Assembly: GCA_034440615.1 (NCBI GenBank)
Contig: JAOTOM010004961.1
Location: forward strand, 151,001 to 215,000
DNA: 64,000 nucleotides
Direction of reading: 5' to 3'
DNA from: Ashinkailepas kermadecensis
Lineage: Eukaryota > Arthropoda > Thecostraca > Neolepadidae
The position numbers were made by a program, and so were the translations under genes. Shown piece after piece: positions 1-10,300 of this stretch. Under the pieces are notes generated by a model. It saw only the letters and a program-made list of their open reading frames with translations, was not told the origin of the DNA and ran no database searches. Within the stretch, counting starts at the first letter, position 1, and each line of letters opens with the position of its first letter.

Positions 1-1890
1 GATGGCACGGACTGGTACCCGCCAGTGTTGCCGTACGTCTATCGCCGTCTCTACGGCCCAACATGTCGAAGGCGGTGTATGCCGACCACCAAATAATCTG
101 ACAATTATTACATTGGGAATCATACGCATGTCCGTGTCTCTCGACCCTGCATGCTATGATAGCCTGGCAGTGTCTATACCCGTATGTAAGGGGCAACTGA
201 TGGACTCGCCATTCGGGATAGGTTCCAGTTTAAGCATCTGCACAAAGTGTAAGCACGTGCATGCGAGTTGAAGAGCTAAGTTCGGCAGGATCTCGTCTGA
301 TGGATATTGACTCAGGAGGCCGCACACATTGGCAGCAGCGGGACGTCATCTGAGCCAGCCAGGCCTGCCCCCCCCCACCAGTAAGGTTGATGCGTTGGGA
401 AATGGTGACAATCACTGCCCCAGGACATGGCTGGGGGAGGGGTCACTGGTCACTTCCCCAGATAGTTCTCTCTCCATCACGACCACGAGTTTCTGATGTT
501 TGGAGATAGTTATCTGACTGGAATTTGTTGTCAGCATTGGTTTATTATATGCTGTCGCGACTCGATAAACCTTTTACAAGGACATCTGGCAGGAAGCCTC
601 CCAGATGTGGAGGTGCGCAATTCATGCCTGTATATCAATTTGGTGAATATGACTGCATGAGAATACGTTTATATGCGGTATAAAAACAGCCGACTGCTTA
701 TCTGAGCATGTTTGCAGCACTGTGAAATTATTAATTGGTTATCAGCTACGTGCGACAGTTAAGAACGACCTAAGGGTGTCAACGATTTCGCTCCCTATAT
801 GTAAAACCCAGGTGCACTTCATTCGCTTTATCAAGCAGTCGACTCTGATTGTTGCCGTTATAAACTAAGCCTGCTATTTTATTTACAATGGTGATGATGA
901 TTAATTGTAATAATGTTGTTAGTATTTGTGTTTTTCAGCATCAGGGCGAATCGATTTCTTGGCACATAGCAGTTAGTGTGTTTATTATTCATATTGATGT
1001 TATTATGCTTTGCTGTTATCGTTCTCTCAGCGATAAGGCTATTAACGGAATCTGGTGGTGAGGGTGAAATGGCTTCATTAGGATTGTCATAGCTATAGGC
1101 ATAGTCATAGCTATAGCGTAGTCATAGGTCATCGGTCATAGTCATAGTCATAGGTATAGTTTTAGCATAGTCCTAGTTAACTAATTTGATAACACACGTT
1201 TTTTATCCACCAATAATTTACTTTTAGAATTCGTCGGCTCGCGTTAATCACGGCTGAAGTGGATATCTACAATTGTCGACTATGAGCGGAGCAATACTCG
1301 GTTGATGAGCAGTTCGGTTTTGTGGCTTGGTTGAAGTATAGTTATTGCCAGTACGTCAATGCGGTAGAGTGGCAATTTAGCCCCTGGCCCCAGCACTAGG
1401 ACTGGCTGAAGCTCCAGTGGATGAAGACAATCAGTGGATGAGCAGTTCTTTTTCGTGACTTGATGGAAATTGTCAGTACGTCCACGGTAGAGTGACAATA
1501 ATTGAGCCCATGGTTCCAGCACTAGGACTGGCTGAGACGGGCTAAACGTTTGTTTTGGTTACGGTATGCGTGGGCTGGGACTAGGTCGTGTGCCTGTTTT
1601 GCTCTATTGCTGGGCTGACCTGGGACTGGGTTCGATATTTCCAGGGCTCCCTACATCTCTAGTCCACTGTTTATCGTTAGTTGCAGAAAATCTACCGTCA
1701 GCAGGAAGTAAGCAATACCCACGCGTATCTGTGATGCGCTTTTTCTGGCAGCGAAAAAGTATTCAAAATCGATCCTAATCTGTCAGGGCCGTAGAATTGG
1801 CGAAAGGGAATGTAACTTGTGATTGTATGGCCGATGACTAAGTTCTTTTGCTGGTGGGAAGCTTCCTCGAAAACAATTCAAATCGATCGG
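1..1890. other. Non-coding stretch, simple CATAGT repeat at ~1089-1160
   Basis: I see no credible gene. A short hexamer-like repeat (CATAGTCATAGCTATAG variants) lies at 1089-1160. Two related short segments near 1300-1400 and 1430-1530 share GATGAGCAGTTC, a short cryptic duplication. The protease's missing 5' exons could be here or outside the window. Confidence 0.4.
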
Positions 1891-2057
1891 TTGGTTGGTT
1901 GGTTATTGGTTTTACGACACGTCGACCGTTTGAGTCATGTAGCGTCGCCAATCTCTCACGCCGATTGGTCGCGAGCGAAGAGTAACGACAGGTGAGATTC
2001 GAACCCACAATCTTTCGATTGTGAGACGAGCATCTAACCCCTAGACCACTCGTCCCC
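1891..2057 (-). mobile_element. Full-length tRNA-derived SINE, 167 bp
   Basis: Read on the - strand it starts with a tRNA-like head containing an A box (TGGTCTAGGGG, 2048-2038) and a B box (GGTTCGAATCT, 2005-1995). A ~90-base body follows, and it ends in AATAACCAACCAACCAA. A perfect 13-bp target-site duplication TCAAATCGATCGG flanks it at 1878-1890 and 2058-2070. The anticodon arm is an over-long palindrome (CACAATC/GATTGTG), so it is not a functional tRNA gene. Confidence 0.9.
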
Positions 2058-2675
2058 TCAAATCGATCGGGAAGGAAGCTGAAACAATGACCAGGAATCA
2101 CCTCTCAAATTGATGTCGCTTCCTTCCCGCCGACGACTGAAATGCCAAGGCAAATCGAAACCACGTGGTATGTAGCCTAGTCGGTACAGTTATGCTATTA
2201 TTTACAAGACACTTCACATAAACAATACAAACGCACTGATCACTTGGTAAATGCACAATTTGATGCATAGCACCCACCGGGCATCATTGTCTCAGACGGG
2301 AAGACCGCTAGAGACCTTAGATAGATCGCTACAGACCTCTACCGTTGCTCGGATAGCCAGGCTGGGTGTAGAGTTGGCGCCTGACCCAGCAGGGATCACG
2401 TGCCGACTGAGGACACGAGCCTGCCATCCATACATCCTATGCAAACATATCATAGTAACGACGCGAACTGAGCCCAAACTCGCACCAGATCACACAGAGC
2501 GCCATGTATCATTCGGATGAAATCACAATCAACACCAGGGAATGCGAGGAAAGTCATATATAAATAAATGATTAGAAAAATAATTCCTGAGCTTTCGGCG
2601 CAATCACACAATTTCGCACTTCCAAAATACAAGACACTGCCAGTTTTTCGGTCAATGTCCAGCTGTATCAATGCA

Positions 2676-3323
2676 CACTGGCGGATCTAGCCCATCGGTT
2701 TCGGGCGGGGGGGGGCAACTTTCGGTTTTCGGCGTCAGCCCCCCCCCCTCCCCCCAGTGGCGTACCTAGGAATTGCATCAGGGGAGGGGTCGAACGGATT
2801 TGGAGTGTGTCCATTCTCCCACTATTTCTGGTCAAGCACTGGATTTCCACCACTATTTGGCAAAGGGGCCCATTTTTAAAATAATAATTAATGACAACAT
2901 AATGTCCTATGTAGGGGCCCCAGCCTACCTCCACCGTTTCTAAGCTACCGGATATTTGTTCTTGTTTACCATAACGTTCACGTTCACGTTCAACGTCTTG
3001 TACCACGTCAACGTTCGTGCACGTGTACACACTGAAGGATCCGATTTTGTGAACTCTTGCTGTAAGCAGAACTTGAGCAGCATGGAACCCTCGATATGTG
3101 TCAGAATCTTCTATGCTATCATATTGGGCTTCCAAACAATCATAAAAATACCTTTAAAATTGGAGATTCTTTCATCCGGACGCTATTTTTTAACCTCGGC
3201 AGAGGTCTGCATTTTAATTTAGCTTACATCTGTTGGTTTCGGGGGGCAAAAGACACTATGCCCCCATTTTAAGCACTTCGGGGGGGGCATGGCCGGAATG
3301 GCACCTCCCTGGATCCGCCAGTG
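2676..3323. mobile_element. Non-autonomous hAT MITE, 648 bp
   Basis: The terminal inverted repeats are CACTGGCGGATCTAG on the left and the inverse of CTGGATCCGCCAGTG on the right (14 of 15 match). A perfect 8-bp target duplication TCAATGCA lies at 2668-2675 and 3324-3331. The inside is non-coding, with G-runs near both ends (2704-2718, 3240-3290) and an internal AGTGGCGTACCTAGG at 2756 that resembles another transposon end, suggesting nesting or a composite origin. Confidence 0.92.
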
Positions 3324-3331
3324 TCAATGCA

Positions 3332-6274
3332 AAGTGAACTACTGAGCGTGACTGAGAACGTGACGAACGGAGCCTGTAAGCCCGGAGGGTGTGTGTCTGT
3401 GCCAGATTTAGCTCACCTAGTCTGTACGCTAGAACTTGCCGAACGTCGGGCGGCGACCATCGTTCAGCGATGCAAAATCCGCCGCCACATCCCTGGGATC
3501 CACCCGTCTAACCTTGTTACGATGTACGTGGAACGCTGTCACACTGTTCAGACATGTCTGCGTCGTGGTGGCCCTGCACATATACCCACTGCGCCCAGTA
3601 GTGATGACTCGCATCACTGTTGCCGAGTGGGGAAATGGAGATCCAGTCTTCCAAAACTCACTGAGGTCCATTAAGTTTGTGACACTGCATAGAAGAAATC
3701 GACCTGAATACATTCTTTTCGACCTAATTCGACGAAACCCCCCCCCACAAAAACGTCGTTTCCGAAACAGATGTGTACGCTCTTGAGGCAGATCGTAATC
3801 GTTATATTTTTTAGTAAGCTGCCGGTGGTCTAGTTTTGAAATATGTTGCCTGTCCCTGCCTCTCGCCATCTGCTTCGCCGTCACGCAGATAAAACACCTT
3901 AACCCTCCCCGTCTTTCCGGTCATATCCTCACACCCCGTCTCGAGGGGGATCGATGGGGACCACCCCCGTCTAATCTCCAAACTAAGCGTCGCACGAAAA
4001 CGAAATAGGTGTCATCGGAAAGCGCTCGACGAGTAGGGCCAGACACCACCACCCCAAAAAACATTCCCCCCAAAAGTGACGTCACTAGGGGGCATAGGTT
4101 TTCACGACTTACATCATGTTTTTGGCTCTGGGGAGTTCATTTTGGGGAGATTTGAAGAAAAAAATTATTTGGAATCAGAAAAGGAAAGCGAAATCGACTA
4201 GGGCCATAAAATGTTTTGCCACCCAAAAACCAAAATTTTATTTTTTGAAAGGTCAAAATTTTGAGTTTTCAAGTTTTCTTTAATTTTCCTTTTCTAATGG
4301 GTAGAGCTGACCGAAAAACGTTGTTCGAACTCAACTTGCCCCAATACAAAATGCTTACTTTAGCCAGAATCTTCGATTTTAACTCTAATGGGAAAATATG
4401 CAACACTAATAAGTAATCAAAAACGGGGGAAAAATCCTCTGATGCGTTTTGTTGCGTCCCTAAAGATAAGCAAACGCTGAAAGTTTCATTAAAATATCTT
4501 TATCCGTTAAAGCGTGACGACTGGTTGAACGTTTTTGGAGGTAACCTTACTTGACCTTGACTAACTCGTTGACCTTAGATGACCTGACTTCAAAAATTTT
4601 GGCACAAGATGCGAAATTGATGTTGGAAAAGGTATGCCAAATTTCGGCGCGCTGCCGCGCGCCGTTCTTTCACTATCCGCGGAAAACCTTAAGGGGGTCG
4701 ATAACGACCCCCCCCCCGACACGGCGCGGGTTAAGCGAGTGCCTGCCTGATGTCACCATTAGAACAGCTGGAGAGACTAACCTGGGCTGTCGTTTTCAGC
4801 TGACGACCTGGAAGATTCTGAGCGGGCCCAGCGTGAGCTCCCGCAGGGGCTGCTGAGATTTCAGACGGTCGTGCCTCCTGGCTGGCCCGGTCTCCCAGCG
4901 GGAGTCACCAACCAGTGCGATACCAGAGACGGTCGGTAGGTGATCCTCGTACCCAGCTCGCTCGCAAATATTGGCCGGTCTTGGGAACATCCAGGTTGCT
5001 GCTCCCACCCAGTCACACTCGAAGTCGTCGATTCTGAAGTGAAGTGCATGCAAATCAGCAGGGTTTTCTTAAAATCTGAGTGCATTGTGCACATTAATTT
5101 TAAAACTTGTCCCACCAACAAGCTGCAGGTGGTTCCCTGGATCTACCCCGAACTATATTTGACACTCATTCATTACTGCGTAAGGTACGCCTGGCTGTTT
5201 TCTGAATGCTTGCCATTGCATACCATTACAATTGTTGCAGGCTTTTGTGCTTGTAATTTTGCCCTGTGCTTGTATTTTTGCATAGTAGGCATGGCATATA
5301 CTTACAGTGCAAATTACACGAAATCAGTGCATGTACCCAGTGGACACTAATGAATAAACTGCCGGAGGCCTTTGGTTTGCCTTCATAAACTTTGGTCGGA
5401 ATGTAACTTGGTCTTTAGTTTTCTTTTTTTGTTACATAGCAAGTTGAATGGAAATGCTAATGCTCATATAAAAAACAAGCACTGACAAGCACTAACATGT
5501 TCCTCTTGAAACCGAATCTTGTCAGACTCCTATTAGATGGCATTGTCCACTGCCAAAGAGCGTCGAGTACTGAGCAGCAGCTTGTCGGAGTCTGGAACGA
5601 GCTCCTTATTTGGGTCTAAGGTCTCATGCACCGTCTCATGCCCCAAGAAGTATTTGTAGCATGTTCCCCATGAAGCGCATCCAGTGTGAACAATAATCAT
5701 GCTGTAACCATCGTACATGGACACCATGATAAAATGGTAGCTGCATAGGTATACGTGATTGAACTAAGTACTACGCCACCCACTACAGTAGAGTGAAATA
5801 CTAACGTGAACCACTAAAGTAGAGTGGCATACTAGCGTGACCCAATAAGTGCGTTCTGGTGAAGTTCCAGTGTCATGTCTGTGTGATGTTTTTGGGTGGC
5901 ATGTGCCTATTCTGATTTCTTGCACTTGGTTTTGCACAGATGTCATTGAATATCGCTCCAGCTGCAATCTTTGCTGCTGTAAACAACGGTTATATATTTT
6001 TTATGCGTGGCTTTTTGCTTTAAAAAACAATTATTCCATGTCGGAGAGCCCTCTTTTACCGAGGCCTCCCCACTCACAATGGGAATACGAAGGAAATGAG
6101 TTAGTGGATATTGAAACAACGCATCTCTGCATTAGATATGTGCTGTCTAAGCATTATAGCCCTGATTGTTATTTACATTCTACGTTGTACAGGCATTCAG
6201 TGTATGGCACCCTGATCCAGAATGCGAAGCCACTCTTTCTTAGCTACGACGCCGTAAGCAATATTAGGAAGCCT
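3332..6274. other. Non-coding stretch
   Basis: No gene family is recognisable on either strand. Small features only: an 8-bp-stem hairpin GGGGGTCG/CGACCCCC at 4693-4712, and TGACCTTGAC-type motifs at 4540-4585. A 22-base segment (TTTTTGGAGGTAACC with TTACTT) at about 4528 recurs at about 35968. Part of this stretch may be the intron upstream of the CLIP exon. Confidence 0.4.
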
Positions 6275-6395
6275 TGCTGCAGCTGTGTGTTTGTCTGCTG
6301 TCTGACCCTTGCTGCAGCTGTGTGTTTGTCTGCTGTCTGACCCTTGCTGCAGCTGTGTGTTTGTCTGCTGTCTGACCGGACCACGCGCCGTCCAG
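6275..6395 (+). repeat. 36-bp triplicated 3' splice region before the CLIP exon
   Basis: Three tandem copies (about 6275-6377) of a 35-36 bp unit containing TTGCTGCAG and a TGTGTTTGTCTGCTGTCTG tract end 18 bases before the acceptor of exon A at 6395. Each copy holds a pyrimidine/T-rich tract and a CAG, so each could act as a decoy acceptor. Confidence 0.75.
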
Positions 6396-7320
6396 GTCGG
6401 GGACTTGCGTTGTGCGCACGACCTGCATCTGGTCGCGCAGCGAGCCGCCCGACGACGCCAACATGGAGCGTCAGCTCGGCTCGTGCCTGACCGTCGGTAG
6501 TCGGGACGTCTCGGGCACTCGCAGACTGGTGCGGGGCGTCTGCTGTCCGGGTCTGTTCGCTGCCACCACCGAGATGGTGGACACCACCTCCCGGCCGAGC
6601 ACCACCACCAAGAGGGTGGGCACCACCTCCCAGCCGAGCAGTATTGCCGCTGGCGCCGTTACGCACTGGTGGCAGACGACTGGAGCAGCCACCGGGTCCA
6701 CCAGCACCACCGCTGCCACCAGCACGGCTCGACAAGCTACCACCAGCACGGCGCGCTGGCCTCCACAGGCGCCCACCTTCCCACCCATCATCACCCACCC
6801 GTGGATGGCAACGTCGACGGCGCGGCCTCAGCAGACCACCGGCTGGTGGCAGACCAGCTCACATCCCACCTCTGCCACCACCACCACCGTCACTAGCCGA
6901 CCAGCCACCACAGCCTGGTGGCAGTCCAGCTCACATCCCACCTCTGCCACCACCGCTACCACCGTCACCAGCCGACCAGCCACCACAGCCTGGTGGCAGA
7001 CCAGCTCACATCCCACCTCTGCCACCACCGCTACCACCGTCACCAGCCGACCAGCCACCACAGCCTGGTGGCAGACCAGCTCACATCCCACCTCTGCCAC
7101 CACCACCACCGTCACCAGCCGACCAGCCACCACAGCCTGGTGGCAAACCACAGCCAAATCAACCACAGCCAGCACCACCGCCAGCACCACAGTCAGCACC
7201 TCCACTCCAGAGAACGAGGACAAAACGGAGGAAGACTTCTCGGCGTGCGGTACCCGCAACCAAGACTCGGATCGCATCGTTAACGGCAAGGAGGCCATTC
7301 CCGGCGAGTTCCCTTGGATG
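6396..7320 (+). CDS. Protease exon A: CLIP domain, Thr-rich linker, activation site
   Basis: The acceptor is CCAG at 6392-6395 and the donor is ATG|GTGAGT at 7320/7321. The first base completes a split codon. Cysteines lie in [15 protein letters not shown] and RGVCCPG, the spacing of CLIP cysteines 2-6; cysteine 1 would be in the preceding exon. From about 6550 to 7215 the exon is Thr/Ser/Pro-rich. It contains four in-frame copies of a 23-24 residue unit with a Trp pair ([12 protein letters not shown] and variants, about 6844-7150), which looks like an O-glycosylated mucin-type stalk. The exon ends with [19 protein letters not shown], the start of the mature protease. Confidence 0.88.
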
Positions 7321-10300
7321 GTGAGTGGAGACCACCCTCGGAGCTTCTCCAAGTGGTGAATGGAGGCCACTCTGGAAGCAACTCTGGATGATTAGTGGAG
7401 ACCATACCGGGAATTCTTCTGGGTAATGGGTGAAGGCTACCCCGGGAGATACTCGGGATGATTAGTGGAGACCATCCGGGAATTCCTCTGGGTAGTGATT
7501 AAAGGCCACCACCGGGAGTTCCTGTGGGTGGTGAGTGAAGGCTACCCCCGGGAGTTACTCTGAATGATGAGTGGGGAGACCACCCCGGAAGTTCCTTTCG
7601 GTTGTGAGTGAAGGTTACCCCCGAGACAGTAGCCCTGGATGGTGATTGGAAGCTAACCCCGAGTGCTACCCTGAATGATGAGTGAAGATACACCCGGGAG
7701 TTACTCTAGATGATAAGTGAAGACCACCTCTGGAGTTCTTCTGGATGGTGATTGCAGGTCATCCCCGGTGAGTTGCCATGGGTGGTGAGTGGAGGCCACC
7801 CTAGGATTTACTCTGGATGGTGAGTAGAGGCCACTCCTCGGGAGTAACCCTGGTTGGCGAATGAAAGCAACCCTCTCACCCACCGGGAGTTCCTTTGGAT
7901 GGTGAGTGGAGAGTGGAGACCACCCCGAGAGGTAATCTGGATGGTGATCGAAGGCTACTCCTGGGAGTTATCCTGGATGGTGAGTGGGACCACATGGCAG
8001 ATCAACACCCAGATGCCTTGGACAATTTTAATGTAGTTGACCAGAAACGGACCTTCTTCTATTTTGATCCTGAGCTTTCCTTTATTCTGTAACTTTGGCC
8101 ATGTTAACCTGACACATTCTGATGATTATTTTTTAACTAGTTTTTACCCGATAAAGTTTTACCTCATAGCTTCTACCATTCGTCCATATGTCTGTACCAT
8201 GACTTATCAGATCTTTGGTTTACATTTGCCCTGGACGTCCGTCAGCAGAAGTCCCTGCTCAGAAATGCGGAACTGTGCAACTATCGAAAATAAGACATTG
8301 TTAAAGGTACTCTGGAGAGTTTTGAGATCTACGAAGTCTCTCTACACTTCCAGCATTTTCTTGAATATCTTCACACTTTTTTAATACACCTCCATACAGA
8401 GGCGCAGCATGACGTCTTTAGGTTTGTCATCGCTGCTCTTAATACATTTATCTTTTACTCCGTGCTGATTTGAGAATTTATTCATTCCTCCATTAGTGAC
8501 GGCCTATGTAGGACTTTTTGTGACGTAATCAGGTAAGTCTTGTTTTCAGATATCATTAGCAGTTCTGCCCATTGCTACAGTATGCATCTGACCTGCTACA
8601 CCTGTGCTCCAGGTGATTTCCACTTCCCCAGCACGCCCCTAATAAGGGTGTCACCACCTTCAGCCTCCTGTGGAGTTCAATAGCGGGGCGCAAGAACGCT
8701 TGTCAAGTTAAACGGACGATACTGCGACAGTCTGCGTGCGCTTACCTTCTAACCGCTAGACAATGGTGAAAATACTCGTGATTTTCGTTGACCATCATGC
8801 AAATTGACACATAGCATCACAAACGCTTTGACGATCATATATCGGGATGGGTCATTCGTTTTCGCCAACTCAGGCACGAGAATACTTATGGGTAGCTGGC
8901 AGCGTGTTCGTGTTTCTTCGTGATAGCCTGTCCGTATCGCTAACCTGTGCATCAACTTCAGAACATGAGGGTTGTGGTAAGGTATCTTCTTGAAGTTTCC
9001 AAATTTTTGCAGGTGAGATCGAATTCCGCCCAAAAAAAATCAGATGGGTTCGGACCCAACGGTGGTGACGCCCACGACCCCCAACCTGCTACACATGTTC
9101 TCCAGGTGACGCCCACGACCCCTGACCTGCTACATATATTCTCCAGGTGACGCCCACGACCCCTAACCTGGTTCTCCAGTGACGCCCACGACCCCTGACA
9201 ACATGTTCTCCAGGTGACGCCCACGACCCCTGACCTGCTACATATGTTCTCCAGGTGACGCCCACGACCCCTAACCTGCTACACATGTTCTCCAGGTGAC
9301 GCCCACGACCCCTAACCTGCTACACATGTTCTCCAGGTGACGCCCACGACCCCTGACCTGCTACACATGTTCTCCAGGTGACGCCCACTGCCACAGCACA
9401 TATGTTCTCCAGGTGATGCCTACTGCCACAGCACATATGTTCTCCAGGTGACGCCCACTGCCACAGCACATATGTTCTCCAGGTGATGCCCACTTCCACA
9501 GCACATATGTTCTCCAGGTGATGCCCACTGCCACAGCACATATGTTCTCCAGGTGATGCCCACTGCCACAGCACACATGTTCTCCAGGTGATGCCCACTG
9601 CCACAGCACATATGTTCTCCAGGTGATGCCCACTGCCACAGCACACATCTTCTCCAGGTGATGCCCACTGCCACAGCACACCTCTCGCTTGCATTCCACG
9701 TGATGTTCAATGTCACAGGGCATCAGTAACCTGCTACGCCTGTATTCCAGGTGATGTCCGCTGCCAAAGTACACATCTGATCAGTGACACTTGTACTGCA
9801 GGTGATGCCATTGTTGCAGTTCAGCTCTGACCTGCTATGCGTGTGCTGTTGTCAGGCGGCAATTTTCAAGGGACGGCGACAATTCTGCGGGGGTTCGCTG
9901 ATCGATAAGACACACATTCTCACCGCGGCTCACTGTGTCGCCCAGTGAGTAGATCAGTGACAGCAAGGACACCTTTACTGCTCTTTCCCTCCCTCTTCTT
10001 CTCTTCTCTCTCTCTCCTCTCTTTTTTTATATATTTATTATATTTCGGCGTCTCAGTAAGCGTCCAGTAAGCGTCGCCCCGTTGCTGTGACCGGACCCCG
10101 TCCCCCCACCTGACCTCGGCCGGCCCGGTGTGCGGCAGCATGACTCTATGTGACGGGGCCCTTCCCGGTGACCGGACCCCGTCCTCCCACCTGACCTCGG
10201 CCGGCCCGGTGTGCGGCAGCATAACTCTATGTGACGGGGCCCTTCCCTGTGACCGGACCCCGTCCTCCCATCTGACCTCGGCCGGCCCGGTGTGCGGCAG

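Noticed and set aside
1981..2057. A functional tRNA gene
   Set aside because: The anticodon stem-loop is the wrong size and the acceptor stem does not pair; target duplication and tail show a SINE.
3429..3884. - strand 151-codon frame as a gene
   Set aside because: No recognisable domain, no conserved pattern and overlapping open + strand frames.
6644..7370. Alternative frames over the Thr-rich linker (Pro-rich + strand, Val/Ala-rich - strand)
   Set aside because: Shadows of exon A; only the frame joining CLIP cysteines to IVNG is consistent with the protein family.
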